Below are positions 1 to 10,462 of a stretch of DNA of 64,000 bases, in pieces. Numbering within the stretch: position 1 is the stretch's first letter; the number at the start of each line of letters is the position of its first letter. The translations under genes were made by a program, and so were the position numbers. The notes beneath the pieces were generated by a model that was not told the origin of the DNA, made no database searches, and saw only the letters and a list, made by a program, of their open reading frames with translations. Source of the stretch: Microbacterium aurantiacum (GTDB lineage Bacteria; Actinomycetota; Actinomycetes; Actinomycetales; Microbacteriaceae); assembly GCF_021654035.1 (NCBI RefSeq), contig NZ_JAJPDW010000002.1, positions 310,001 through 374,000 of the forward strand, given 5' to 3'.

Positions 1-1
1 T

Positions 2-3000
2 CGGGTGGCGTACCTCACCGATTCCGGCACCGTCTACGTCGGCATTCTCGGCGGGGAGCAGCCTCGCGCGCTCGACCCGTTCCCCTCCACCGACGAGGAT
101 GCCGCGGCGTACACCGCCGACGCCGTCGCGATCGACGACCGCGGCGTGCTGTTCGCCTACTCCCGCGCGGATGCCTCGGTGCTCCGCTACGACATCGGCC
201 GGAGCGAGGTGCGCGGGCGCGACGCCCTGGAGATCGACGAGATCGCCGCGCCGGCGGTCACCGCCGCCGGCGACACGTGGGCGGTGGTGGACGGCGAGTC
301 CGGCCGCATGTGGCTCCGCGACGCCGAGGATGCGCCGCCGCTTCCCGCCACCGGGGCGATGACGGTCGCCGAGCCCTCGTCCACGGCGGAGGAGATCTAC
401 GTCGCCACCGAGACGGCGCTCGTGCGCGTCGCGCCGGACGGGTCGGGTGCCGACATCGCCTTCGGCACCGGGGCGACCGTCCTCGGCATCCCGGCTCGGC
501 CCATCCAGCGCGACGGCGAGGTGTACGCCGCGTGGCTGCCCGAGGGGACGGGCACAGGCATCCTCTGGGGATCGGATGCGGAGCCCCGCACGCTCGACTA
601 CGGCGGCGAGTCGCTGGGCGATGAGCGCCGGCCGGTGTTCGTTGACGGCGGGGGATCGATCATCCTGAACGAGACGCGCTCGGGGTGGGCGTGGACCGTG
701 CCCGACGGGCAGCTCGTGCCGTCGAGTCAGAACTGGTCGCTCGACGATCGTGTGGATCCGGATGCCGTTCCCGCCGAGGAGCAGCTGCCGGTGCAGCTGG
801 ACCCGAAGCCGCCGGTCGCCGAACCCGACGCATTCGGCGTGCGGGCGGGGAGCCTGTCGACCCTCCCGGTGCTGATGAACGACCACGATCCGAACGAGGA
901 CGTCCTCAGCATCGATCCGACCTCCGTCACGGGCCTCGACCCCGGCTTCGGCACCGTCACCGTCACGGACGACGCGCAGCGTCTCGCCGTCCGCACCGAG
1001 CCGGGCGCGACCGGCTCGGCCACCTTCAGCTACCGCGTGACCGACGGCACCACCGCGGACGGCCTCGCCTCCGAGCCGACGACGGTCACGCTCACCGTTG
1101 TGGGCGAGGATGCGGATTCGGCCCCCGTCTGGTGCGGGGTGGAGCGGTGCCTCGTCGAGTGGCCGGCGCCGGAGGTCGCGCGCGGCGGCACTGTGACCGT
1201 TCCGATCCTCCCCGGCTGGGTCGACCCCGAGTCCGACCCGCTGCTCCTCCTCTCCGTCGTCAACCGGTCGGGCATCGGCAGCGTCGCCGCGACGCCGTCG
1301 GGCGACGTCGTCTATCAGCACTCCGACGACGGCGCGGGCGGGGAGCAGCTCATCGACCTCGCCGTGACCGTGTCGGACACCGCCGGCAACACCACCGAGC
1401 GTCAGCTCGTCGTCCGCGTCTCGCCCCAGCCGCGCCTGGCCGTGGAGTCCTTCGCGGTCCGCGACGTCGTCGGCGGCGCGATCAACGTCGACGTCGCCCC
1501 GCACGTCTCCGGGACGACGGGGTCGCTGTCGCTGGAGTCCGTGCGCGTCCTCGACGACGCCGCGGCGACGGCGACGGTGACGGGCGGGACGACCGGCTTC
1601 GACTTCACCGCGCGCGAGCCCGGCACGTACCGCGTCGACTTCACCGTCACCGACGGCTCCACCGAGGCCACCGGCACGACCCGCATCACGCTTCTGCCCG
1701 CCGACGCGCCGGCGGAGCTGGCGACCTCCCCGGTCGTGGCCTTCGTCCACCCGCAGGAGGATGCGACCCTCGACATCTTCGCCGCGGTCTCCAACCCGAC
1801 GCGCCGCGTGCTCCTCCTCAGCGACGTCACCACCGCCGCCGACCCGGGCGCGGTGCTCTCGGTCGACGCGGTCGGCCAGAACCAGCTGCGGGTCTCCGGC
1901 TCGACCGCGTCGGGCGAGCCGGGCCGGCTCGGCACGGTCCGCTACGTCGTCAGCGACGGCACCGAGGACCAGGGGGCGAGCGTCGAGGGCGAGGCGACGG
2001 TCTACCTCCTCCCACCGGCTCCCGAGCTCGCCCCGATCGCGGTCGACGACCGCGTCGTCGTGCGGGCCGGGGCGCAGATCGACATCCCTGCCCTCGCCAA
2101 CGACGTCGCCCCGGCGGGTGGGCGCCCGACGCTGAACCCGGCATCCGTCGTCTCTTCGTCGCCCGACGCGCTCGCCTTCGCGTCGTCCGATGTCGTGCGC
2201 TACCTCGCGCCGCAGGAGCCGGGCGACTACACGATCACCTATTCGGTCTACACGACCGGCGCCCCCTCCCTCGCCGACGACGCCACGGTGCGCGTGCGCG
2301 TCCTCGACGAGGAGGCGAACCGCCCGCCCGTGGCCGACACCATCGAGGGCCGGGTCCTCAGCGGCCAGACGACCCGCATCGACTTCGACGGCTTCGGCGT
2401 CGACCCCGACGGCGACGGCGTGACCCTCGACCGGATCCTCGAGCAGCCCGAGCGCGGCGCGGCGACGATCGCCGCCGACGGCGCGGGCATCGTCTACACC
2501 AGCGTCCCCGGCGATCGCGGCCAGGTCACCTTCCGCTATCGCGTCGTGGACGCCTTCGGGGCCACGGGCGAGGGGACGGTGCGCGTCGGCGTCCTCGACG
2601 GACAGACCAACCCCAGCCCGATCACCTACACCGACTACGTGCAGGTCCAGGCGGGCGAGGGCAACAGCATCCGCGTCTCCCCGCTCGCGAACGACGTCGA
2701 TCCGACCCTCGGCTCGCTGACCCTCACCGACGTGCGGCCGGATCTCCCCGAGACGGATGCCGACGGCGCGGTCACCGCCGAGTACACGCGGCTGGCCGAG
2801 CGCATCCTCTCCCGCGACGACACGTCGCTGGAGATCGAGGCGGGGACCGAGCCGGCGACGATGTCGTTCCTCTACGACCTCGAGTCGAGCTCGGGCAACA
2901 CCGCGCGCGGACGGATCGTGGTGCGGGTGGTGCGCGAGAGCGTGCCGGACTACCCGATCGTGTCCGACACCGTCCTCACGGCCGAGACGCGCGAGGACTT

Positions 3001-5611
3001 CGTCGAGGGCGTGGACGTCCTCGACGGGAAGGCGACCTGGGCGTCGGGCGACGTCGGCGACCTCGACGTGGCCCTGTGGGGCGACATCGACGACGTCGAC
3101 GTGGCCGGCACGCGCCTGCGCGGCGAACTGCCCGAGCGCACCCGCCTGATCCCGTTCCGCGTCTCGGGGGAGGGGGCGTCCGGCGAGATCGAGACCTACG
3201 CGTTCCTCCGCGTCCCGGGCGACGCCGATCTGACCCTGGCCCTGCGCGCCGGCGCCGTCCCGCCCGAGGTGAACGAGCTCGAGTCGGTCGTCTTCGACAT
3301 GGCCGACCTCGTCGCCCGCCCCCGCGGCAGCACGGTCGAGATCGGGCCCGACATCCGAGCGTCCGGCGCCCGCGGAGAGGCGGTCTGCTCGCTCGACGGC
3401 GGCACCCGCATCCGCTACGACGCCGGGGCGGGCGCCCCGTGGTCGGATTCGTGCCGTGTGCCGGTGCGGCTCGCCGGGACCGAGGACTTCTCCTACCTCT
3501 CCGTGCCGATCATCGTGGTCGCGCTCGACCCGCAGCCGGAGCTGCGCGCCGGGTCGCTCACGGTCGGCCCGGGCGAGACGGCGACCTTCGACCTGCGGAC
3601 CCTCACCACGTGGCAGCTCCGCGAGGACTGGGACGGCATCCAGTACGCCCTCGACTACGGCGGGGTGTCGTTCGACGTCTCGCTCGCGGGGAGCACCGTC
3701 ACCGTCACCGGCAAGGACGACGCCGTGCCCGGTCGCGACGAAGCGGCCGTCGTCACCGTGCCGAGCCACGCCGAGACCGCGCCCGGTCGACTCATCCTCC
3801 GCGTCGGGGCGGCGCCCTCGACCCTGCCGCGCGGCGGATCGGTCGCCCAGCAGTGCTCGCAGGCCGCCGGCTCGTCGTGCAGCATCTCGGTCGTGGGGGC
3901 CTCGGGCGAGGTCAACCCGCTGCCGCGGACGCCGCTCGAGCTCACCGGCGTCCGGCCGACGGGCGAGTGCATCGGTGTGAGCTTCTCGGTCGCCTCCGCC
4001 ACGACGGTGACGGCCTCGTGGAGTGCGGATGCCCCGGGCGCCACGTGCTCGGCGGCCTTCACCGTGCGTGACGCCCAGGGTCGCGCCACGGCCGGCGACC
4101 GCGAGGGTCGTCTGCTGCTGGACCTGCAGGGCTACCCCAAGGCGCCCGCGAGCATCGGACAGGTCGGCTTCGAGAACGGCTCGGTCACTCTCCGCATCGA
4201 CCCCGGCGCCGCGCGGTCGGCCTACCCGGGGCTCAGTGGCTTCGTCGTCCGCAGCGGGGGCGCGGTCGTCGCCCAGTGCTCCAGCGACGGCGTCTGCCCC
4301 TCGATCCCCGCACCGAACGGCGAGCAGCGCCAGTACGACGCCGTCGCGGTCAACGCGGTCGGCGAATCGCGCTCGGGCGTGCGCACCACCGCGTGGGCGT
4401 ACGCCGCCCCCAACACCCCCGGTCAGGTCCAGGTCGCCCCGGTGCAGACCCGCGACGGCTCGGGGAACATCGTCTCGCTCGTCATCGACGGCGTCGACCC
4501 CAACGAGACCGGCTATCTCGAGATCACGAGCCCCGCCGGCGAGACCCAGCGCCTGAGCGTCCGCCGCGGCCAGACTCGCGTCGAGGTCGGCAGCTACCGC
4601 ATCGGCACGAACACGACCTCTCCGATCACCATCACGCCGTTCTCGCGCTTCGACCTCCCTCCCGGGCTCGGCGGCAGCCCGTCGGGCGGGTCGATCACGG
4701 TCTCCGGAAACGGCGTCGGGGCCCCGCGGGATGCCCAGCTGGTGCTGGACTCGGTCTCCAACGGCGACGGGACCTCGACCGTCACTGCGCGGGCGACCGC
4801 GCGCCTGAACGGGGACGGGTCATCGCTCCGCTACGGCGTCGTGCGCGAGGGCGACCGCTGCCAGACCGGACCCGACGGCGCCACCGCCTCGTTCCCCGGC
4901 CTCCCCGACGGTGAGGAGTACCGCTTCGTCGCATGCGTGGAGTCGGTGTTCGACGACCGGGTGTTCGGCCGCACCGAGGCGACGGCATCCGTTCGCGCGC
5001 AGCAGTCCGGCCGCGCGCCCCGCGGCTACACCTTCGCCGTCGATCCGGCCCCGAACGTCACCGGCCAGCGGGCGGAGTGGCTGATCCGCGCCGAGCCGAC
5101 CTCGGACGAGCGCGTGCCCAACCGCAACCGCGTCGAGTTCGGCGGCTACCCGAGCACACGCTTCGGCGCCGACCCCGAGATTGCCGTGCGCTACGTCCAC
5201 GAGTTCTGGGGCACGGCGAGCGACTGGGCGCGGGTCACCCCGCGCTCCGGCAGCGCGCCCTACCAGGTGCAGGCGACGTGGGGCATCTCCTCGTGCGTCG
5301 GCGGCGGCGAGCTCGGACGCACGTGGGACTCCTCGAACGCGCCCGGTGGCGGTCGCGCGGCGGTCACCTTCAGCAACGCCGACCTCCGCTTCTACGATGC
5401 TTCCGGTGCGAGGCTCGAGCGCACGGCCGACAGCTGGACCGTCCCGTATGCCGCCACGCGCATGGAGACGACGGTGACGGTCGACTGGAGCGCCCAGGGC
5501 TGGGGGCTTCAGAACGCCACCGGCACGGTGACGGCGGACTGCACCCCGACCGAGGCGCCGCCGCCCCCACCTCCGGCCGAGCCCGAGCCCGAGCCCGCGC
5601 CGAACCCCTGA
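2..5611 (+). CDS. Giant Ig-like/Fn3 repeat surface protein, 5' end outside window
   Basis: The frame is open from the window edge. A GTG at 5 is possible, but the text reads as the interior of a larger protein, so this is probably the C-terminal ~1,870 residues. The first ~250 residues look like a beta-propeller-type segment. Then come many beta-sandwich repeats; three share an N-D-x-D/A-P signature (LMNDHDP near residue 294, LANDVAP near 697, LANDVDP near 896) typical of cadherin-like/Big_9 Ig-like domains. From about residue 1,400 the pattern is fibronectin-III-like. It ends in a P/E-rich tail with no C-terminal membrane segment or sorting signal. Proteins like this commonly precede moxR-DUF58-transglutaminase operons in Actinobacteria. 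An envelope role is inferred; ligand unknown. Confidence 0.85.
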   Translation, partial: RVAYLTDSGTVYVGILGGEQPRALDPFPSTDEDAAAYTADAVAIDDRGVLFAYSRADASVLRYDIGRSEVRGRDALEIDEIAAPAVTAAGDTWAVVDGESGRMWLRDAEDAPPLPATGAMTVAEPSSTAEEIYVATETALVRVAPDGSGADIAFGTGATVLGIPARPIQRDGEVYAAWLPEGTGTGILWGSDAEPRTLDYGGESLGDERRPVFVDGGGSIILNETRSGWAWTVPDGQLVPSSQNWSLDDRVDPDAVPAEEQLPVQLDPKPPVAEPDAFGVRAGSLSTLPVLMNDHDPNEDVLSIDPTSVTGLDPGFGTVTVTDDAQRLAVRTEPGATGSATFSYRVTDGTTADGLASEPTTVTLTVVGEDADSAPVWCGVERCLVEWPAPEVARGGTVTVPILPGWVDPESDPLLLLSVVNRSGIGSVAATPSGDVVYQHSDDGAGGEQLIDLAVTVSDTAGNTTERQLVVRVSPQPRLAVESFAVRDVVGGAINVDVAPHVSGTTGSLSLESVRVLDDAAATATVTGGTTGFDFTAREPGTYRVDFTVTDGSTEATGTTRITLLPADAPAELATSPVVAFVHPQEDATLDIFAAVSNPTRRVLLLSDVTTAADPGAVLSVDAVGQNQLRVSGSTASGEPGRLGTVRYVVSDGTEDQGASVEGEATVYLLPPAPELAPIAVDDRVVVRAGAQIDIPALANDVAPAGGRPTLNPASVVSSSPDALAFASSDVVRYLAPQEPGDYTITYSVYTTGAPSLADDATVRVRVLDEEANRPPVADTIEGRVLSGQTTRIDFDGFGVDPDGDGVTLDRILEQPERGAATIAADGAGIVYTSVPGDRGQVTFRYRVVDAFGATGEGTVRVGVLDGQTNPSPITYTDYVQVQAGEGNSIRVSPLANDVDPTLGSLTLTDVRPDLPETDADGAVTAEYTRLAERILSRDDTSLEIEAGTEPATMSFLYDLESSSGNTARGRIVVRVVRESVPDYPIVSDTVLTAETREDFVEGVDVLDGKATWASGDVGDLDVALWGDIDDVDVAGTRLRGELPERTRLIPFRVSGEGASGEIETYAFLRVPGDADLTLALRAGAVPPEVNELESVVFDMADLVARPRGSTVEIGPDIRASGARGEAVCSLDGGTRIRYDAGAGAPWSDSCRVPVRLAGTEDFSYLSVPIIVVALDPQPELRAGSLTVGPGETATFDLRTLTTWQLREDWDGIQYALDYGGVSFDVSLAGSTVTVTGKDDAVPGRDEAAVVTVPSHAETAPGRLILRVGAAPSTLPRGGSVAQQCSQAAGSSCSISVVGASGEVNPLPRTPLELTGVRPTGECIGVSFSVASATTVTASWSADAPGATCSAAFTVRDAQGRATAGDREGRLLLDLQGYPKAPASIGQVGFENGSVTLRIDPGAARSAYPGLSGFVVRSGGAVVAQCSSDGVCPSIPAPNGEQRQYDAVAVNAVGESRSGVRTTAWAYAAPNTPGQVQVAPVQTRDGSGNIVSLVIDGVDPNETGYLEITSPAGETQRLSVRRGQTRVEVGSYRIGTNTTSPITITPFSRFDLPPGLGGSPSGGSITVSGNGVGAPRDAQLVLDSVSNGDGTSTVTARATARLNGDGSSLRYGVVREGDRCQTGPDGATASFPGLPDGEEYRFVACVESVFDDRVFGRTEATASVRAQQSGRAPRGYTFAVDPAPNVTGQRAEWLIRAEPTSDERVPNRNRVEFGGYPSTRFGADPEIAVRYVHEFWGTASDWARVTPRSGSAPYQVQATWGISSCVGGGELGRTWDSSNAPGGGRAAVTFSNADLRFYDASGARLERTADSWTVPYAATRMETTVTVDWSAQGWGLQNATGTVTADCTPTEAPPPPPPAEPEPEPAPNP

Positions 5612-5667
5612 GCGGCATCCGCCCTCCCGACCGCCCCGACGACCGACACGACGCAGGACGAGGAAAC

Positions 5668-6633
5668 ATGACGATCACGCAGGAGCAGGCGAACTGGTTC
5701 GCGCAGACCTTCTCTCAGCTCGCCGACAACGTCGAGCGGGCGGTGCTGGGGAAGCGCCACGTCGTGGAGCTCGTGCTCACCGCGATGCTGAGCGACGGCC
5801 ACGTGCTGCTCGAGGACGTCCCCGGGACGGGGAAGACCTCGCTCGCGCGGGCCATGGGGCAGTCGGTGCAGGGCACCAACACCCGCATCCAGTTCACCCC
5901 CGACCTCCTCCCCGGCGACATCACCGGCATCAGCGTCTACGACCAGAAGCAGGGCGTGTTCGAGTTCCACGCCGGGCCTGTCTTCGCCAACATCGTCCTC
6001 GCGGACGAGATCAACCGCGCGAGCCCGAAGACCCAGTCGGCGCTGCTCGAGGTCATGGAGGAGGGCCGCGTCACGATCGACGGCGTCACGCGCCCGGTGG
6101 GCGAGCCGTTCCTCGTCCTCGCCACGCAGAACCCCGTCGAGCAGGCGGGAACCTATCGGCTCCCCGAGGCGCAGCTGGACCGCTTCATGATGCGCACCTC
6201 CCTCGGCTACCCCGACCACGCTGCCACCGTCCGGATCCTCGACGGGGCGGCGATCGACACCGCCGAGCTCACCCCGATCGTCACCCCCCAGGTGCTCGCG
6301 GGGATGGCCGACCTCGCCGCCGAGGTCTACGTCGACGCGCTGGTGCTGGACTACATCGCCCGTCTCGTGGACGCCACGCGCGCCGCCGACGAGGTGCGCC
6401 TGGGCGTCAGCATCCGCGGCGCGCTCGCCCTCACCCGCGCCGTCCGGACGCGTGCCGCGTCGCAGGGGCGCACCTACGCCACCCCCGACGACGTCAAGGC
6501 GCTCGCCGTCGCGGTGCTCTCGCACCGCCTCATCCTCCAGGCCGAGGCCGAGTTCGACGGCGTCACGCAGGAGGCCGTCATCGGCCAGGTGCTGCTGGAT
6601 GTCGCACCGCCCCGCCGCCGAGAGGCCGTATGA
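5668..6633 (+). CDS. MoxR-family AAA+ ATPase
   Basis: 321 residues. The ATG at 5668 follows a GAGGA ribosome-binding site. Walker A is PGTGKTSLA, Walker B is VLADEINRASPKTQ, and the sensor region is LATQNPVE, all characteristic of MoxR/RavA-type ATPases. These act as chaperones or remodelling ATPases, usually with DUF58/VWA partners encoded next door, which is what is seen here. The gene lies 56 nt after the giant Ig-like gene and its stop overlaps the start of the DUF58 gene (ATGA), indicating translational coupling. Cytoplasmic, no signal peptide. Substrate unknown. Confidence 0.95.
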   Translation: MTITQEQANWFAQTFSQLADNVERAVLGKRHVVELVLTAMLSDGHVLLEDVPGTGKTSLARAMGQSVQGTNTRIQFTPDLLPGDITGISVYDQKQGVFEFHAGPVFANIVLADEINRASPKTQSALLEVMEEGRVTIDGVTRPVGEPFLVLATQNPVEQAGTYRLPEAQLDRFMMRTSLGYPDHAATVRILDGAAIDTAELTPIVTPQVLAGMADLAAEVYVDALVLDYIARLVDATRAADEVRLGVSIRGALALTRAVRTRAASQGRTYATPDDVKALAVAVLSHRLILQAEAEFDGVTQEAVIGQVLLDVAPPRRREAV

Positions 6634-8000
6634 GTCTCACCGAGTCCCGCCTCACCCGCACCTCGGCCGCCACCGGCACCACCGGTCGCGGCGAGCTGAC
6701 CGCCACCTCCGCGGTCAGCGGGCGCGATCGCGCGCTCCTGCGCGCGGCGGTGTGGGCAGCGGCGGCGTGGCGGACGACCGTCCGCGCGCTCCGCCGCGCC
6801 GCGGCGTGGCTCGGACGCACCGTCCGCCCCGCCGGTGCGCTCATGCTCGTCGCCGCGACCGCGGGCCTGGTGCTCGGCATCCGCTTCGGGTACGTCGAGT
6901 GGATGATCGCCGGCGTCGCCGCCCTCGTGCTGCTGATCGTGGCGATCCCCTTCCTCTTCGGTGCCCGTTCCTACGCGGTCGACCTCGACCTCGCGCACGA
7001 GCGGGTCGTCGCCGGGACCGGGGTGGCCGGCCGGGTCGTGGTGCGCAACGTCGCTCCCCGCGCCGCCCTCCCCGGGCGCATCGACGTCCCCATCGGGCAG
7101 GGCCTGGTCGAAGTCGGGGTGCCCTTCCTCCGCCCCGGGAACGAGGTCGCCCAGGAGCTGTCGCTCCCCGGCCTCCGCCGCGGCGTCGTCACCGTCGGAC
7201 CCGCCACCACGGTGCGGGCCGACCCCCTCGCCCTCCTCCGCCGCGAGCACGCGTTCGAGGACGTCCACGAGATCTACGTCCACCCCCGCACCGTCGCCCT
7301 CCCCTCCACCAGCGCGGGCCTCATCCGCGATCTCGAGGGGAGCCCCACGCGGCGCCTCGTCGACGCGGACATGTCCTTCCACGCGATCCGCGAGTACGCC
7401 CCCGGCGACTCGCGCCGTCACATCCACTGGGCCTCCACGGCCAAGACCGGCCGCCTCATGGTGCGTCAGTACGAGGAGTCGCGCCGCTCCCGCATGGCGG
7501 TCATCCTCTCCGCCGCGCGCGGCGAGTACGCCGACGCCGACGAGTACGAACTCGCCGTTTCGTGCGCCGCATCGCTCGGACTCCGTGCGATCCGGGATGC
7601 GCGCGACGTCGCGGTGGTGACCGGATCCGAGATCCCCCGGGTCGTCCGCGGGCGCCTCCGCGCGATCCGCCGCGTGCCGGCAGCCGCTCCCCGACCGATG
7701 CTCGACGGCTTCAGCGGCGTGGAGATGCTCGAGAGCACGATGGCCCTCGGCGACGTTTGCCGCCTCACCGCCGAGAGCGAGGAGCGCCTGTCCGTCGCCG
7801 TGCTCGTGACAGGTTCGACAGTGCCGCTCGCTGCGCTGCAGAAGGCGGCGCTGGCGTTCCCGGTCGACACCGCGGTGGTCGCGGTCGTCTGCGACGAGCG
7901 CGCACACCCGCGCATGCGGGCGCTGACGGGGATGACGGTCCTCACCGTCGGAACGCTCGACGACCTCTCGGGCCTGCTGCTGCGCGGAGCGACCTCGTGA
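6630..8000 (+). CDS. DUF58 membrane protein
   Basis: 456 residues. The start overlaps the moxR stop. Two hydrophobic segments (about residues 68-84 and 91-110) anchor it, and the large C-terminal part is predicted soluble. The DUF58 hallmark is present: [16 protein letters not shown] followed by [13 protein letters not shown]58 proteins pair with MoxR ATPases and with transglutaminase-like proteins, as here. Biochemical role is not established for the family; an envelope or protein-maturation role is the usual guess. The stop overlaps the GTG of the next gene (GTGA), so the operon is tightly coupled. Confidence 0.93.
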   Translation: MSLTESRLTRTSAATGTTGRGELTATSAVSGRDRALLRAAVWAAAAWRTTVRALRRAAAWLGRTVRPAGALMLVAATAGLVLGIRFGYVEWMIAGVAALVLLIVAIPFLFGARSYAVDLDLAHERVVAGTGVAGRVVVRNVAPRAALPGRIDVPIGQGLVEVGVPFLRPGNEVAQELSLPGLRRGVVTVGPATTVRADPLALLRREHAFEDVHEIYVHPRTVALPSTSAGLIRDLEGSPTRRLVDADMSFHAIREYAPGDSRRHIHWASTAKTGRLMVRQYEESRRSRMAVILSAARGEYADADEYELAVSCAASLGLRAIRDARDVAVVTGSEIPRVVRGRLRAIRRVPAAAPRPMLDGFSGVEMLESTMALGDVCRLTAESEERLSVAVLVTGSTVPLAALQKAALAFPVDTAVVAVVCDERAHPRMRALTGMTVLTVGTLDDLSGLLLRGATS

Positions 8001-10462
8001 GCCGTCGCGCGACCGCGCGCGCCGCCGTCGTGGCCGGCTCCGTCTTCTCAGCAGCGATCGTCGTGCTCGCCGCCGTCGCCGCGTGGCCCATCTACGCCGG
8101 TTCCGCCTTCGTGATCCTCGTGGCCGTCTGCGCGCTGGTGGCCGCCGGCATCGCGATCGGAACCGCGCTGCTGCGGTGGCGCTTCGCCGCGACGGCCGCC
8201 GTCACGGCCGGTGCCCTCCTCGTCCTCGGTGTACCGCTCGCCGTCCCGGGACGCCTCGGCGGTCCCGCCGACCTCCTCCGGGGTCTCGGCGAGCTCGGGA
8301 CCGGTCTCGTCCTGGCGTGGAAGGACCTCCTCACCGTCGACCTCCCCGTCGGCGACTACCGGAACCTGCTGGTTCCGGCGCTGGTCGTCTTCCTCGTCGG
8401 CACCGTCGCGCTCCTCCGCCTGTCGTGGCGGGAGGGGCGCGTGGCCCTCCTCGCCGTGCCCCTCGGTCTCGTCATGCTCGGGTTCGGGCTGTTCTTCGGG
8501 CGGACCGTCGTGAGTGCGCCCCTGGCCCTCGGCCCGATCACCCTGGGTGCTCCCCGGGAGAGTGCACTGGGACTCGCCGGTCTTTTCGTGTGCTTCGCCT
8601 GGCTCGCGTGGCGCACGCACCACGAGCGGGTGCGGGCCCTCGCCCGCGCCGCCGAATCCGGCGAGGTGCAGGTCGGGCGTCGCGCCCGCGGATCGGACCG
8701 TCGCCGCACGGCCCTCGGCGCGGCGATGCTCGCGGGAGCGGTCGTCATCGCGGGTGCCGTCGTGCCGATGACCGCGGCGGGTTCCGAACGGCAGACCCTC
8801 CGCTGGGCGGTCGGCCCCGAGATCTCCCTCACCGCGGCGACCAGCCCCCTCGCGGAGTACCGGGCCCTCTTCACCGACGAGCGCATCGACGACGTCCTCT
8901 TCACCGTCGAGGCGGGCGGCGCCGCGCCCGAACGCGTGCGCCTCGCCGTCCTCGACAGCTACGACGGCGAAGTCTTCCGCACCGGTTCCGGTGCCCCGTC
9001 GCGCTTCGTCCGCGTGCCCGCGGTGCGCCCCGCGGGGGAGGGGGCCGAGGTCGAGGCGACGATCGTCGTCGGCGACCTCCCCGGGATCTGGATGCCGTCG
9101 GCCGGCCGGCTGGTCGAGGCCGAGTTCCAGGGCCCGCGCGCGGTGGCGCTCGCCGATCGGTTCTACTACAGCTCGGGCGCGGATGCGGCCGTGCAGACCG
9201 TCGAGGGCGGCTGGCAGGACGGCGACCGCTATCGCCTGCGTGCCGTCGAACCCACCCCGCTGGAAGTCAGCGCGGCGGTCGCGCCCGGCACGGCATCCGC
9301 TGCCGTCGAGGCGCCGGAGAGCCTCCGCACCTGGGTCGAGCGGCATCGCGTCGGCGAAGACGGGGCGGCCCTGGAACAGCTCGTGACGCTCCTCCGCGAG
9401 CGCGGCTACCTCAGCCACGCCCTCACGGTGGGCGAGGAGCAGCCCGCCTGGGCTGCGGAGCTCGGGGACTACCGCTTCCAGCCCAGCACGTCGGGACACT
9501 CGCTCGCCCGCGTGGATCAGATGTTCACCCGCCTGCTCGAGCGCGAGGACGATCCTCGGGCTCAGGCGTCGGGCAACTACGTCGCCGCCGTCGGCGACGA
9601 CGAGCAGTTCGCCGTCGCCGCCGCCCTCATCGCCCAGGAGCTCGGCTTCCCGTCGCGGGTCGTGGTGGGGACGCGCCTCAGCGCCCCCGCAGGACTCAGC
9701 GCGTGCGAGGACGGGGTCTGCCGCGCGGGCGACCTCGCGGCGTGGGTGGAGGTGCAGGATGCCGGCGGCGCATGGGTGGCGCTGGACGCCAGCCCCCAGT
9801 ACGCGCAGTCGCCGAGCCTCGACGTCACCGAGCAGCGCGACCCGGAGGTCGTCACCGACGTGCTCCCCGACGCCGTCGAAGACGTCGTCCCGCCCGACCC
9901 GGTGCAGGAGGACTCCGCCTCCGAGGATCGCGACGAGGAGGAGACCGGCACCGATCTGTCGTGGCTGTGGCCTGTGCTCCGCGTCGCGGGACTGATCCTC
10001 CTCGCCCTCCTCCTGCTCCTCGGGCCCTTCGCCCTCGTCCTCGGCGCCAAGGCCGCGCGTCGTCGCGCGCGGCGCCGCGCCGCCGACGGGGCGGCGCGCA
10101 TCGCCGGAGGCTGGGAGGAGTACGTCGACGCAGCCGTCGATGCGGGCCGCTCGGCGCCCGGCATCCTGACCCGCTCCGAGCTCGCGTCCCGCTGGGGAAC
10201 GCCGCACGGGGACGAGCTCGCGGTCGCGGCCGATCGCGCCGCGTTCTCCGGCGGCGAGCCGACACCGGCCGAGACCACCCGGTACTGGGAGACCGTCGAC
10301 GAAGAACGCCGACACCTGATGCGCGAGGGCGGCGTCTGGCGCAGGATCGTGCGGACCGTATCGTTGAGGTCATTCGTGCGTCAGGTGTCACCCGATGCGG
10401 GTGCACGAGATTCCGAGAGGGGGAGACGCCGGGACCCGATACCCGCGCGTCAGGCATCATGA
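7997..10462 (+). CDS. Transglutaminase-like (TgpA-type) membrane protein with degenerate catalytic site
   Basis: 821 residues, GTG start overlapping the DUF58 stop. Architecture is TgpA-like: several N-terminal TM helices (about residues 10-240), an extracytoplasmic region with a transglutaminase-core fold (about 480-600), one TM helix (about 655-680) and a cytoplasmic tail resembling DUF4129. Where active homologues have G-x-C-E-Q-F this protein reads GDDEQF (residues 533-538), so the nucleophile Cys is Asp535. The usual His of HAWVEV is Ala582 (LAAWVEV). Asp597 of the triad is kept. A protease/transglutaminase reaction is therefore unlikely; a structural or binding role is inferred. Confidence 0.9.
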   Translation: MSRRATARAAVVAGSVFSAAIVVLAAVAAWPIYAGSAFVILVAVCALVAAGIAIGTALLRWRFAATAAVTAGALLVLGVPLAVPGRLGGPADLLRGLGELGTGLVLAWKDLLTVDLPVGDYRNLLVPALVVFLVGTVALLRLSWREGRVALLAVPLGLVMLGFGLFFGRTVVSAPLALGPITLGAPRESALGLAGLFVCFAWLAWRTHHERVRALARAAESGEVQVGRRARGSDRRRTALGAAMLAGAVVIAGAVVPMTAAGSERQTLRWAVGPEISLTAATSPLAEYRALFTDERIDDVLFTVEAGGAAPERVRLAVLDSYDGEVFRTGSGAPSRFVRVPAVRPAGEGAEVEATIVVGDLPGIWMPSAGRLVEAEFQGPRAVALADRFYYSSGADAAVQTVEGGWQDGDRYRLRAVEPTPLEVSAAVAPGTASAAVEAPESLRTWVERHRVGEDGAALEQLVTLLRERGYLSHALTVGEEQPAWAAELGDYRFQPSTSGHSLARVDQMFTRLLEREDDPRAQASGNYVAAVGDDEQFAVAAALIAQELGFPSRVVVGTRLSAPAGLSACEDGVCRAGDLAAWVEVQDAGGAWVALDASPQYAQSPSLDVTEQRDPEVVTDVLPDAVEDVVPPDPVQEDSASEDRDEEETGTDLSWLWPVLRVAGLILLALLLLLGPFALVLGAKAARRRARRRAADGAARIAGGWEEYVDAAVDAGRSAPGILTRSELASRWGTPHGDELAVAADRAAFSGGEPTPAETTRYWETVDEERRHLMREGGVWRRIVRTVSLRSFVRQVSPDAGARDSERGRRRDPIPARQAS

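Noticed and set aside
685..4071. Long Arg-rich open frame overlapping the giant Ig-like gene
   Set aside because: A GC-rich shadow frame: no start signal, composition of alternate-frame translation, and the real gene is clear in the other frame.
8048..10315. 755-codon minus-strand frame opposite the transglutaminase-like gene
   Set aside because: Antisense shadow with repetitive R/G/E composition and no recognisable motif.
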